Origin: an uncultured Prevotellaceae bacterium
GTDB lineage: Bacteria > Bacteroidota > Bacteroidia > Bacteroidales > Muribaculaceae
Length of the DNA: 48,409 bases
NCBI GenBank assembly: GCA_900541935.1
Contig: UQLZ01000014.1
Coordinates: 1-48,409 of the forward strand
Direction: 5' to 3'
Each line of letters begins with the position of its first letter. Position 1 is the first letter of the stretch. Both the position numbers and the translations under genes were made by a program. Under the pieces are notes generated by a model that was not told the DNA's origin, ran no database searches, and saw only the letters and a program-made list of their open reading frames with translations. Shown piece after piece: positions 25,269 through 33,298 of the stretch.

Positions 25269-25812
25269 TTGTTTCTTGGATTTTGATGATTAGAGATGGG
25301 TGGATAAATGCTGTTGCAACAGCTATGATGCCTGGGATTTCAACGACTAAGCGACGGTCGCCCTTTATTCGCATTAGTTTGCCTTTGCAGCCTTCAAAAA
25401 TACCTCCAATAATTTTAACCTTATCCCCTTGTTTCAGTTTGATGTCTTCGGGTGTCAGGTATATTAGACTTTCCTCATTCGTTGAAGATACGGCTATAAA
25501 ATCATTCATTTGCCTTTCTGGAATTGTTATTGGTTTTTTTGTCTCTTTATCCATTATGTACCGAATAGGAAGGTCTGTCGTTTTTTTGAACTCTTTCATA
25601 TCCTTTTCGGTTATCTTTATAAATATTAGGTTGTGTATAGTGGGTACTAGTTTTCGTACCTTTTTCCCCTTTTCAATAAAGTCTTGAAAGTGCATAGGTA
25701 TAAAGTTTTCTATACCTATAGAGTCAAAGACTGCTTTTACCTTCAACTCTCTGTTGTAGGTAACCCGTAAGGCATACCATAGGTATGATGTATTATCAAT
25801 TGCACTTTCCAT
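25258..25812 (-). CDS. UpxY family transcription antiterminator (NusG-like)
   Basis: NusG N-terminal-type protein of 184 residues, related to the UpxY/RfaH group that lets RNA polymerase read through early terminators in capsule operons. The sequence begins near WYALRVTYNRELKVKAVFDSIGIENFIPM, the usual NGN start. A KOW-like segment, LKQGDKVKIIGGIFEGCKGKL, is at about residues 125-145. I chose the ATG at 25812 because the longer frame adds 11 unrelated residues. It is the first gene of a cluster with an acyltransferase and ugd. A stem-loop lies 21 bases before its start, within the expected leader. Confidence 0.85.
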   Translation of the reverse strand: MESAIDNTSYLWYALRVTYNRELKVKAVFDSIGIENFIPMHFQDFIEKGKKVRKLVPTIHNLIFIKITEKDMKEFKKTTDLPIRYIMDKETKKPITIPERQMNDFIAVSSTNEESLIYLTPEDIKLKQGDKVKIIGGIFEGCKGKLMRIKGDRRLVVEIPGIIAVATAFIHPSLIIKIQETNEH

Positions 25813-25833
25813 AAAATTTCTGTAAATATAAAG

Positions 25834-25866
25834 AATCCCAAGCAATTGTTTCTATTGCTTGGGATT
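25834..25866 (-). terminator. stem-loop between the calycin-like gene and upxY
   Basis: A perfect 12-bp stem (AATCCCAAGCAA with TTGCTTGGGATT) has a 9-base loop. On the minus strand it is followed by a weak U tract (CTTTATATTT). It lies 21 bases after the calycin-like gene and 21 bases before upxY. It may be a terminator for the former, an attenuator in the upxY leader, or both. Confidence 0.65.
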
Positions 25867-25887
25867 AAAATATGTTGCTTATATCAA

Positions 25888-26595
25888 TTATTTAACAACA
25901 ACTTTAGTTGCAACAGCACCTGTGCGAACGAAGTAGATACCTACAGGCATTTCGATTGATGAGTTGTTAGCAACCTTTGCAGATTTAACGAGTTGACCAG
26001 AGATTGAGTAAACATTAGCAACACCGTTGAAACCAGCAACGTTGATAGCGCCGTTAGCACCATAAACAACAGCATTATTAGCAACTACGCTGTTAACGCC
26101 AGAAGTCTTGTGCTTACCTGTGAAAACAACAGCGATTGGCAAACCTTCTCCTGGAGCAACTGTTCCGTCCATGTCAAAATCTCCCTTCCAAAGAACGTCA
26201 ATGTTCATTACGAGTTCACCGTTTGCTTTTTCTGTACCATTAAGAGTTGCACTTGCTTCGATATCGTTTGGAGTAGCCATAGTTAAGAAGATAGGATCTT
26301 TGAAACCTTTGTATTGTTTTTCTCCGTTTGCTTCTGTAACTGTTACTTTCTCTACAACGATGTCTCCCATAGACGCACCTGTTGGGTCCAATTTGAATTC
26401 GTATAGAGCAAAAGTGCATGTTCCATCGCCGTTGTTATTGATATAAACACTTTGTCCGTCAACTGGGATTGGTTCTGCACCTGCAAGTGAAATTGAAAGA
26501 GAACCGTCGTACACTTCGCCGAGGTGTTGTGTTTGTGCGTTTGCCATACCTATGAAAGCAAGAACGCAAATCATTAACATGTAAAGTTTCTTCAT
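25888..26595 (-). CDS. secreted calycin-like domain protein with T9SS tail
   Basis: The protein has 235 residues. A signal peptide (1-20, GMANAQ) is followed by a calycin-like beta-barrel domain (about 25-145; YDGSLSISL, VYINNNGDGTCTFALYEF, GELVMNIDVLW). A T9SS type A sorting domain (about 165-235) then follows with VYSISGQLV, PVGIYFVRTG and a terminal VATKVVVK. Calycin-like domains of this type are common in Bacteroidales surface proteins, and their ligands are largely unknown. The gene has a full-consensus promoter. Codon use is biased (AAC, GCA/GCT, GTT), suggesting good expression. Confidence 0.85.
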   Translation of the reverse strand: MKKLYMLMICVLAFIGMANAQTQHLGEVYDGSLSISLAGAEPIPVDGQSVYINNNGDGTCTFALYEFKLDPTGASMGDIVVEKVTVTEANGEKQYKGFKDPIFLTMATPNDIEASATLNGTEKANGELVMNIDVLWKGDFDMDGTVAPGEGLPIAVVFTGKHKTSGVNSVVANNAVVYGANGAINVAGFNGVANVYSISGQLVKSAKVANNSSIEMPVGIYFVRTGAVATKVVVK

Positions 26596-26634
26596 TTTAA
26601 TCTTTTTTAAAGTTTGTTTTTCTTATTTTCGTTG

Positions 26635-26665
26635 CAAAGATAGTAATTATAATTTAAACGGCAAA
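26635..26665 (-). promoter_or_regulatory. promoter of the calycin-like gene
   Basis: On the minus strand TTTG (26662-26665), a 19-base spacer and TATCTTTG (26635-26642) match the consensus exactly. The start codon is 39 bases further on. Confidence 0.75.
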
Positions 26666-26701
26666 TAAGATTCAATATTTTAATTAATTGGGCTTTTCTG
26701 T

Positions 26702-27514
26702 TTAAAAATATCTATTGTATAAATTTTTGTATTTAACAGTTTCCCGAAGCCTGTTTATATTGCTGTTTATGGTGTCTCGGAGTTTTGTATTGTCCTTTCT
26801 AAGAATCCAATTGTGGAACTGGTTAAAACTAACAGCAGTTGATATGTCGATGTCTGGAAATTTCTTTGCCATTTCTTTTGCAAGTTTCTCGTTTATGACG
26901 GCAAATTCTATTTCTCCTGTTTCTACCATTAGAAACAGTTGCTCCTGACCATATCTCTTTTCTGTTATTATATGTATTGTGTCGCCTAATTCTCTTGAAA
27001 AGTTTCTTATTCTTGTAATTACTGGTGATGCTTCAATAATATGAAGGGTTTTTCCAGTAATATCGAGTTGGCTTTTGACTTCAATATTCCCAAGTGAGTC
27101 TTTTTTTTGAACAAGAACTTGTCTGTCGATGAATATGGAATCAGTGAAAAGATAATGGTCCTTAAAATCAGCAGTCATTGGCACTTGTGCTGCGATAATG
27201 TCGTAAACTCCCTTGTCAAGCAGTTCAAGACTTTCTTTTAAGTTTACCACGGGGTGCATCTTTATATTCATACCCGATTCTTTGGCAATCATATTGATAA
27301 GGTCGTGGTTAAAGCCTCCGAGTGTGTCGTCATACATATATAAGGAAAGTGGTGAATATTCTATAGCCACGTCAATAGTGTCTCCCGAACTGCCTTTTTG
27401 CAGAGCAACTGACGGTTTTGAGCATTTGTTAAGTGCAATCATTGCACCTATTGCGGAAAACAGTAATAAAAGATATACCCACATCTTGGGCTTTATTAAA
27501 AAAGGCTGTTTCAT
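26702..27514 (-). CDS. periplasmic solute-binding protein, MltF-like without the lytic domain
   Basis: This family 3 solute-binding-protein-like product has 270 residues. An N-terminal hydrophobic anchor (10-28) ends near a Cys (LNKCS, Cys31), a weak lipobox. The body parallels the sensor half of MltF encoded 2 kb away: EYSPLSLYMY...GGFNHDL, YDIIAAQVPMTADFK and RQVLVQKKD correspond to YSPTSYFLY...MGYNYDL, IDLIAYNIPITAEFK and TQVLVQKKG. No transglycosylase domain follows. It probably senses or binds a small envelope ligand such as a muropeptide or amino acid. It is 11 bases after the porin gene. Confidence 0.8.
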   Translation of the reverse strand: MKQPFLIKPKMWVYLLLLFSAIGAMIALNKCSKPSVALQKGSSGDTIDVAIEYSPLSLYMYDDTLGGFNHDLINMIAKESGMNIKMHPVVNLKESLELLDKGVYDIIAAQVPMTADFKDHYLFTDSIFIDRQVLVQKKDSLGNIEVKSQLDITGKTLHIIEASPVITRIRNFSRELGDTIHIITEKRYGQEQLFLMVETGEIEFAVINEKLAKEMAKKFPDIDISTAVSFNQFHNWILRKDNTKLRDTINSNINRLRETVKYKNLYNRYF

Positions 27515-27525
27515 GGGAGAGAAGT

Positions 27526-29490
27526 TTAGTCGGCAAAGTCAACAGAGACTCCGAATTGAAGTCTTGCTGGGTTTATTGGGTGGTGTAGTGCTCCAAAATA
27601 ACTGTCTCCTCCAAATAGGCCCTTGTTAAAATGCGAGTACATAACGTAAAATCGAACCTTTGACAGTTTCATGTTTGCATATACATTCATAAAAGGATAA
27701 TTGCCTAATTTCTTTCCTGTTTGGTTGTAGAACTGCATTGTTGCAGGCTGGTATGCTGGTGCATAATATTTGGTATAGTAGTTGCAGTCAACTCCTAGAT
27801 TAACTTTAAGAACTTTTGCAATGGTAAAGTCCAAAAACATATTTGAATATATCGCAAACTTAGGCAATGGTAGTACTGCTTCATTTGTAGATGTTTGGAA
27901 ATGAGCAGTGTTGTTCCAATTAAAAATGCCAAAACGTAGCCGTTGGTCCAGACGGGCATTTATAATTTGAACGCTTCCGCCTTCCTGTATTGGCATTGCG
28001 GCATTGTTGAAGTACACCATATTCTGTATATTTTCGAATCCTGCGGATATAGTAGTACCGGTATGCGGTATGTCAATTCTTCCACCTGCTCTGATTCTGC
28101 GCTCTTTGCCAAAATTATTGTTCCAAACAAAGTGGTTTGAAATATATTGCTTTAAAAAATGCGGAACTTCCTTATTCTTGAAGAAACCTTCAGCAGTTAT
28201 CCTGACAGTATCGCCAAACAGTTTGAATTTGGTTGATACTTCTCCTGTAACGTCAATGTCGCCTGCAACGGAGCCAACTAATCCGAATTGAGCCGTTGCA
28301 GAGTATGTTAGTATTGAACCGTTTTGCTTAGTTAATTGTCCTCCTACCCAAAGAGCATTGTCGGATTCTTTCTGTCTTACAGATATTCCTTCTGGTATGG
28401 GTGTGAGGTCAACAGGTTTTTCTGCATAGTGTAACATGCTATCGGTAGGCTGGTTGTATTTCCTATATTCGTGGATGACGAAACCAGAAAGACCGAACTT
28501 TGCATATTTGTTGAAGCCTTCGAGGAGATCAACCCCGAAAGTATTTCTAATCCTCCAATAAGATGAGAAATCGTATGAGCCATCAAGTGAAAGATAATTG
28601 TTCTTAAAATATTCCTTGTCTTCGCTTGCGGATTTGTTGACAAAAACGTGAGAGTTTTTCTTGTAGTCAAAAGTCCATATAAAACTTGTAACGGGAATAT
28701 ATGTGCGTTTAACAGTTGTATCATTAATTTCCTCTTCGTGCCAGTATCCAACTTTATATCGATGGTTCATCAAAAATTCCGCTCCCTTGACACGAGAGAA
28801 TGCTTCATTGAGGTTGACAGGTATAGCCTTGGCGTTTATTCCAGGGTCGCCACCTTGCAGTTGTGCGGGGTCTTCAATGTATAAGTCGTCTTTTATACCT
28901 CCGTTTTCGTGATTGACGGAGTTGAATGAATTGAATGAAGCCTGTGCTTCATAGCGGTCACCCATATATGAGCCAGACAGTCCCCATGTAAAGTTCTTTG
29001 CTGCTTGATGGTCGTAGCCTCCTTTTGAATAGAGGTAGTCAAGCAATGCTCCAACTTGTATTCTTTTTCCAGCATTGCCTGAGAAAATGCCCTTCAACCT
29101 GTCTTGCCCGGAATCGCGACCGCCACCCCAGTTGTATGAAAGGAGAGTCATTGGTATTCTGGTGTTGTAGTAAACTTGATCTTGAGCATCGTAAAGCCAT
29201 GGCTTCAGGTTGCTGTCGAAGAGGAAGTCTGACCTTTCCTCTCTTTCAAAATAGATTGAGTTTATTCCTGCAGCGCCGAAATTACCGGTAGTTGCGTATG
29301 CGTTGCTTATTTGAGAAGGGATAAATTCGCGGAAATAGTTGTACTGCAGTGTATCGATAGTGGCAGGAATGTGCAAGCCCAATGGGGCAGAAGCCTTCCA
29401 TGCGTATGACGGTTCGAGCGTTTGTTTCTTTGCAGGAAACATCGCTAAAACAGTCGTCATCATTATAATGATTGTAAGAATTCTTTTCAT
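27526..29490 (-). CDS. putative outer-membrane porin (Porin_10-type)
   Basis: Beta-barrel protein of 654 residues from the ATG at 29490. It has a signal peptide (MKRILTIIIMMTTVLA) and then many alternating amphipathic strands rich in Tyr, Phe, Asn and Gly. Typical segments are YFREFIPSQISNAYATTGNFGAAG near the N-terminus and LHHPINPARLQFGVSVDF at the C-terminus. This resembles the Bacteroidota family named putative porin (PF14121). The longer frame would add 15 residues before the signal peptide. A -7 box (TAACTTTG) lies only 6 bases before this ATG, so the mRNA may have almost no leader. Substrate unknown. Confidence 0.8.
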   Translation of the reverse strand: MKRILTIIIMMTTVLAMFPAKKQTLEPSYAWKASAPLGLHIPATIDTLQYNYFREFIPSQISNAYATTGNFGAAGINSIYFEREERSDFLFDSNLKPWLYDAQDQVYYNTRIPMTLLSYNWGGGRDSGQDRLKGIFSGNAGKRIQVGALLDYLYSKGGYDHQAAKNFTWGLSGSYMGDRYEAQASFNSFNSVNHENGGIKDDLYIEDPAQLQGGDPGINAKAIPVNLNEAFSRVKGAEFLMNHRYKVGYWHEEEINDTTVKRTYIPVTSFIWTFDYKKNSHVFVNKSASEDKEYFKNNYLSLDGSYDFSSYWRIRNTFGVDLLEGFNKYAKFGLSGFVIHEYRKYNQPTDSMLHYAEKPVDLTPIPEGISVRQKESDNALWVGGQLTKQNGSILTYSATAQFGLVGSVAGDIDVTGEVSTKFKLFGDTVRITAEGFFKNKEVPHFLKQYISNHFVWNNNFGKERRIRAGGRIDIPHTGTTISAGFENIQNMVYFNNAAMPIQEGGSVQIINARLDQRLRFGIFNWNNTAHFQTSTNEAVLPLPKFAIYSNMFLDFTIAKVLKVNLGVDCNYYTKYYAPAYQPATMQFYNQTGKKLGNYPFMNVYANMKLSKVRFYVMYSHFNKGLFGGDSYFGALHHPINPARLQFGVSVDFAD

Positions 29491-29496
29491 CGGGTG

Positions 29497-29504
29497 CAAA
29501 GTTA
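29497..29504 (-). promoter_or_regulatory. -7 box directly before the porin gene
   Basis: TAACTTTG on the minus strand is a full -7 consensus match, 6 bases from the start codon. No TTTG is found at the -33 distance. If it is used, transcription would start at or next to the ATG. Confidence 0.45.
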
Positions 29505-29623
29505 ATACCTTTACGCAAGATAAACTACATATCAAGATAAAAAATCGCAGTCAGTCATTGACTCTTACATTTTTACCCTTTGTTTAAGCAAAAGCATTTT
29601 ATTATGTTCTGGATAATAATGTG

Positions 29624-31009
29624 TTATTTTGGTTGCTGTTTGAAGATTTCGTAGGCTTCTTCAACTTCTTTGACGTAGGTAACGGTTTGCTTTCCGCGGA
29701 AGTAGCCGTATTTGCATACTTCATCGTTATAGTAATCCGGGTTTCCCTTCATGAGGAGAGCCTCACTAACGTTTCCGTGCCAAATCTGCGGGTTTTTGCC
29801 GTACTTTTTCGCGAGTGCAATGGCATCATAAATGTGTGCAATGCCAGAGTTGTATGCTGCAAGGATAAACCTTTTTCTTTCATGGGGGTCTTCTACGTAC
29901 TTTGCAAGAGATTTGTTGAGGTCTCTAATTGATAGCGTTGCTGCATGTATGCTTGATTTAGGGTCTGTTATGCTGTTTGCATCAAGTCCGTAGTGACGAG
30001 CCGTTCCCGGCATCATTTGCATGATGCCTCTTGCTCCTGCCCATGAAACGGCGTATGGATCGAAGCGTGATTCAACATAGCCTTGGGCGGCAAGTAGTCG
30101 CCAGTCCCATTCGATAATTTTAGCACTTTCCTTGAAAAAGTCATCGTATGGCGAGATTTTTCCTTTTCTGAGGAATTTGAATGATTTGTTTGTGCGGTTA
30201 TATATTTTGTTAGATTCAAAATAGTGGTGGAAGAGCCTTTTGCCAAGTTCAGTGATTTGAGGCGTTTTTGCCCAGGAGTCAACGCTGTCGGCAAGCCATT
30301 TGCTACTTTGTGCAACTGCCCATGATGAGCGTTGCGGAAAACTCACTTCCAGTGAAATATCGATATTTGAGTAATACGTATGGTCAAGTTGGGCAATGTC
30401 GCTATCAACGATTGTCATGGGAATTTCGCTATTTGAAACCATTTCTATCAGGTCTTCAAGCATAAGGGTGTCGCGGTCGATAGTGTGTATCTTTATCCCG
30501 CCACCAATCTCATTGTTTAGGTTTCGTAACCTGGATTCGTACTTGGAATTTTTTTCAACGTAGATTTCTTTGCCAACAAGTTCCGTTACATCGGTTATCT
30601 TTTCCTTTCCTTTTTTCTGTACTAATACTTGGGTTGTAACGTTTTCATTGCCGCAATGAAGAACTCTGCCCTTAAATTCAGCTGTTATAGGTATGTTGTA
30701 TGCGATTAGGTCAATTTTTGCAGAATCAAGATCACTGATAAGCCCGGATATGTTTTTGAATACTTTGAACTTGACAGCGATGCCTTTATCTGAGGCAAAT
30801 CGCTGAACAAGGTCATAGTTATAACCCATCATATCTCCTTTGTAAAGGAAATATGATGTTGGGCTATATAGTGTTCCGACAATGAGAGTGTCTGGTATTT
30901 TATTTATAGAGTCGTTGCTGTTTTTGCCTGTGCTTTTTCTACATGATATTATTCCTGAAAGCAGACAGACAATGCAGCATGCCAGTGCTATGTGTAAAAT
31001 TTTCCGCAT
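29624..31009 (-). CDS. mltF: membrane-bound lytic murein transglycosylase F
   Basis: Outer-membrane lipoprotein that cleaves peptidoglycan glycan strands to 1,6-anhydromuropeptides; 461 residues. A signal peptide with lipobox (GIISC, Cys23) precedes a solute-binding-like regulatory domain (about 40-265) and an SLT catalytic domain (about 285-450). The catalytic glutamate is E313 in YVESRFDPYA, followed by GARGIMQMMPGTA (325-337) and AYNSGIAHI. The order is the standard MltF architecture. It lies 17 bases after purM, and the porin and the enzyme-less paralogue follow. Confidence 0.92.
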   Translation of the reverse strand: MRKILHIALACCIVCLLSGIISCRKSTGKNSNDSINKIPDTLIVGTLYSPTSYFLYKGDMMGYNYDLVQRFASDKGIAVKFKVFKNISGLISDLDSAKIDLIAYNIPITAEFKGRVLHCGNENVTTQVLVQKKGKEKITDVTELVGKEIYVEKNSKYESRLRNLNNEIGGGIKIHTIDRDTLMLEDLIEMVSNSEIPMTIVDSDIAQLDHTYYSNIDISLEVSFPQRSSWAVAQSSKWLADSVDSWAKTPQITELGKRLFHHYFESNKIYNRTNKSFKFLRKGKISPYDDFFKESAKIIEWDWRLLAAQGYVESRFDPYAVSWAGARGIMQMMPGTARHYGLDANSITDPKSSIHAATLSIRDLNKSLAKYVEDPHERKRFILAAYNSGIAHIYDAIALAKKYGKNPQIWHGNVSEALLMKGNPDYYNDEVCKYGYFRGKQTVTYVKEVEEAYEIFKQQPK

Positions 31010-31026
31010 AGCTGGTAGTATGTTTG

Positions 31027-32199
31027 TTAGTATATGAAATCGCCGTATTCTGACTTGATTGTCAGTTTGTTAGTGTCTGCCTCTTCAACTCTGCCGACAA
31101 TGCGAGCGTCAATATTGAAGCTTTTTGAGATTTCAATGATTCTTTCAGCATTGCTTTCGTCAACGTATATTTCCATGCGGTGACCCATGTTGAATACTTT
31201 GTACATTTCTTTCCAGTCTGTTCCTGATTGCTCTTTAATTGTTTTGAACAATGTTGGGATAGGGAAGAGGTTGTCTTTTATAACGTGTTTGCCTTCAACG
31301 AAGTGCATGATTTTTGTCTGAGCACCGCCAGAGCAGTGAACCATACCGTGGATTTCGCTGCGCATTTCATCGAGGATTCTCTTGATAACAGGAGCGTATG
31401 TTCTTGTTGGAGAAAGTACCATTTTCCCGGCTGTGATTCCTATTTCCGGTATGATATCTGTCAGTTTAAGCCCGCCTGAATAGATAAGTTCGTCAGGAAC
31501 GTTTTTGTCGTAACTTTCAGGATATTTCTCTGCAAGGTATTTTGCAAATACGTCGTGGCGTGCAGAAGTCAAGCCGTTGCTGCCCATACCGCCGTTATAT
31601 TCTTTTTCGTAAGTTGCCTGACCGTAAGAAGCCAAGCCGACAATGACGTCGCCGCCTTTGATGTTTGCATTGTTGATAACGTCGCTTCTCTTCATGCGGC
31701 AAGTAACTGTGCTGTCAACGATGATTGAACGAACGAGGTCGCCAACGTCGGCAGTCTCCCCACCTGTGCTGTAGATTCCAACGCCGAGTTCGCGCAGTTC
31801 TGCAAGCAGTTCCTCTGTTCCGTTAATGATAGCAGCGATAACTTCGCCAGGAATGAGCAGTTTGTTACGTCCGATAGTTGATGAAAGGAGGATTCCGTCG
31901 GTAGCACCTACGCAAAGCAGGTCATCAATATTCATGATTAGTGCATCTTGTGCAATTCCTTTCCAAACGCTGATGTCGCCAGTCTCTTTCCAGTATGTGT
32001 ATGCCAAAGATGATTTTGTTCCAGCACCGTCGGCGTGCATGATGTTGCAATATTCCTCATCGCCACCAAGAATATCTGGGATGATTTTGCAGAATGCTTT
32101 TGGAAATAAGCCTTTATCTACATTCTTTATTGCATTATGAACGTCTTCTTTTGATGCGGAAACACCGCGTAGGTCGTAACGTTGATTACTCATAGCCAT
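31027..32199 (-). CDS. purM: phosphoribosylformylglycinamidine cyclo-ligase (AIR synthase)
   Basis: Fifth step of de novo purine synthesis: ATP-dependent ring closure of FGAM to AIR; cytoplasmic, 390 residues. The sequence carries the PurM pattern HADGAGTKSSLAY, NIDDLLCVGATDGILLSSTIGRN, STGGETADVGD and the C-terminal MVHCSGGAQTKIMHF and VFNMGHRMEIYV. The length is longer than E. coli PurM (345) but normal for Bacteroidales. Translation may start at the third residue (MSNQRYD). The gene lies 5 bases after cdsA. Confidence 0.95.
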   Translation of the reverse strand: MAMSNQRYDLRGVSASKEDVHNAIKNVDKGLFPKAFCKIIPDILGGDEEYCNIMHADGAGTKSSLAYTYWKETGDISVWKGIAQDALIMNIDDLLCVGATDGILLSSTIGRNKLLIPGEVIAAIINGTEELLAELRELGVGIYSTGGETADVGDLVRSIIVDSTVTCRMKRSDVINNANIKGGDVIVGLASYGQATYEKEYNGGMGSNGLTSARHDVFAKYLAEKYPESYDKNVPDELIYSGGLKLTDIIPEIGITAGKMVLSPTRTYAPVIKRILDEMRSEIHGMVHCSGGAQTKIMHFVEGKHVIKDNLFPIPTLFKTIKEQSGTDWKEMYKVFNMGHRMEIYVDESNAERIIEISKSFNIDARIVGRVEEADTNKLTIKSEYGDFIY

Positions 32200-32204
32200 T
32201 GTTT

Positions 32205-33026
32205 TTATCTTATCAAATAGAAAAATATTGCGCTGATAATTGATACTAATAGGAGACTATCGATTCTGTCGAGGATTCCGCCATGACCTGGTAGAATGTT
32301 ACCGGAATCTTTTGCTCCAACTGCTCGTTTTAGCATCGATTCTATAAGGTCTCCCCAAGTTGCAAATACTGAAACAAGTATTGAATATATTATCCAGTTT
32401 GTAAGTCCTATGTTTCCGAAGTAGCTGCTGAAGTAGGAGCAGAAAGCAACTCCTGTGAGTATTGTGAAAACCATTCCGCCAAAGAATCCTTCCCATGACT
32501 TTTTCGGAGAAATTCTTTCAAAAAGTCTGTTTTTCCCAATTAAAGAACCAACGCAGTATGCTCCTGTATCATTCATCCATATAAAAATTAGACCAGCGAG
32601 CAGGAGTTGCGGAGTTCCATAGCTGAAATATATTGTATTTAGAATGGTAATCGGGAGAGCAACGTATAACTGTGATAGTGCAGCAGATTTCAAGCTTGAA
32701 GAACTGTCTCCATGCTTGATGTAAAGTTGCGTAATAAATCTTATTGCTATGTATGGAAGGTAACTGATAATAGGGTTAATACCATATTCAGGCTTGTAAT
32801 AAGATAGAAAAGTTGCCAAAAACATCAACAAGCCGCCAAAAACATCAATCGCAGACTCTTTTGTATATGTTTTGCCATTGTTACATAATTTATTGCATTC
32901 CAGAATTCCAAGAATAATTATTATTGAGAATACAATAGCGAAAACGATTGGACCGCAAATCATTGCGGATACCATTATTGCAACATATAGAGAGCCTGTC
33001 AATGCTCTTTTTATAATTCCTTTCAC
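32205..33026 (-). CDS. cdsA: phosphatidate cytidylyltransferase
   Basis: Makes CDP-diacylglycerol, the precursor of all phospholipids including the cardiolipin made by cls in this window. It is a 273-residue integral membrane enzyme with about eight helices. The family signature is split between ISPKKSWEGFFGG (172-184) and the C-terminal GDLIESMLKRAVGAKDSGNI (225-244) plus PGHGGILDRIDSLL (246-259). A -7 box (TAATTTTG on the minus strand, 33046-33053) lies 19 bases before the start. purM follows closely. Confidence 0.93.
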   Translation of the reverse strand: MKGIIKRALTGSLYVAIMVSAMICGPIVFAIVFSIIIILGILECNKLCNNGKTYTKESAIDVFGGLLMFLATFLSYYKPEYGINPIISYLPYIAIRFITQLYIKHGDSSSSLKSAALSQLYVALPITILNTIYFSYGTPQLLLAGLIFIWMNDTGAYCVGSLIGKNRLFERISPKKSWEGFFGGMVFTILTGVAFCSYFSSYFGNIGLTNWIIYSILVSVFATWGDLIESMLKRAVGAKDSGNILPGHGGILDRIDSLLLVSIISAIFFYLIR

Positions 33027-33227
33027 CTCTTTTTCCTTTTTGTCGCAAAATTACTCTATTTCTTTCAGAAAGGAAAGTATTTTATGCTAAAATAGGACTA
33101 TGATATTGAAAAAAATGAAAAAATTGTATCTGAGTTTTAAAATGCTATAAAAACACATTAAATGATAACAAAATGATAACAAAACTGGTTTATAAGTCAA
33201 AAAATGTAATGTTTTATTGGGTTATAG

Positions 33228-33258
33228 TTGTAAACACCGAAATAAATTGTTAATTTTG
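33228..33258 (+). promoter_or_regulatory. maeB promoter
   Basis: TTG (33228-33230), a 20-base spacer and TAATTTTG (33251-33258) match the Bacteroides consensus, 40 bases before the ATG. Upstream, ATGATAACAAA is repeated in tandem (33162-33183). Confidence 0.7.
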
Positions 33259-33298
33259 CATTATCATTAGAAGAGATTACTAAACAAAAATTATAGGT

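Noticed and set aside
33162..33183. Tandem ATGATAACAAA repeat upstream of maeB
   Set aside because: Only two units in an AT-rich promoter region; chance or slippage explains it and no protein-binding role can be argued.
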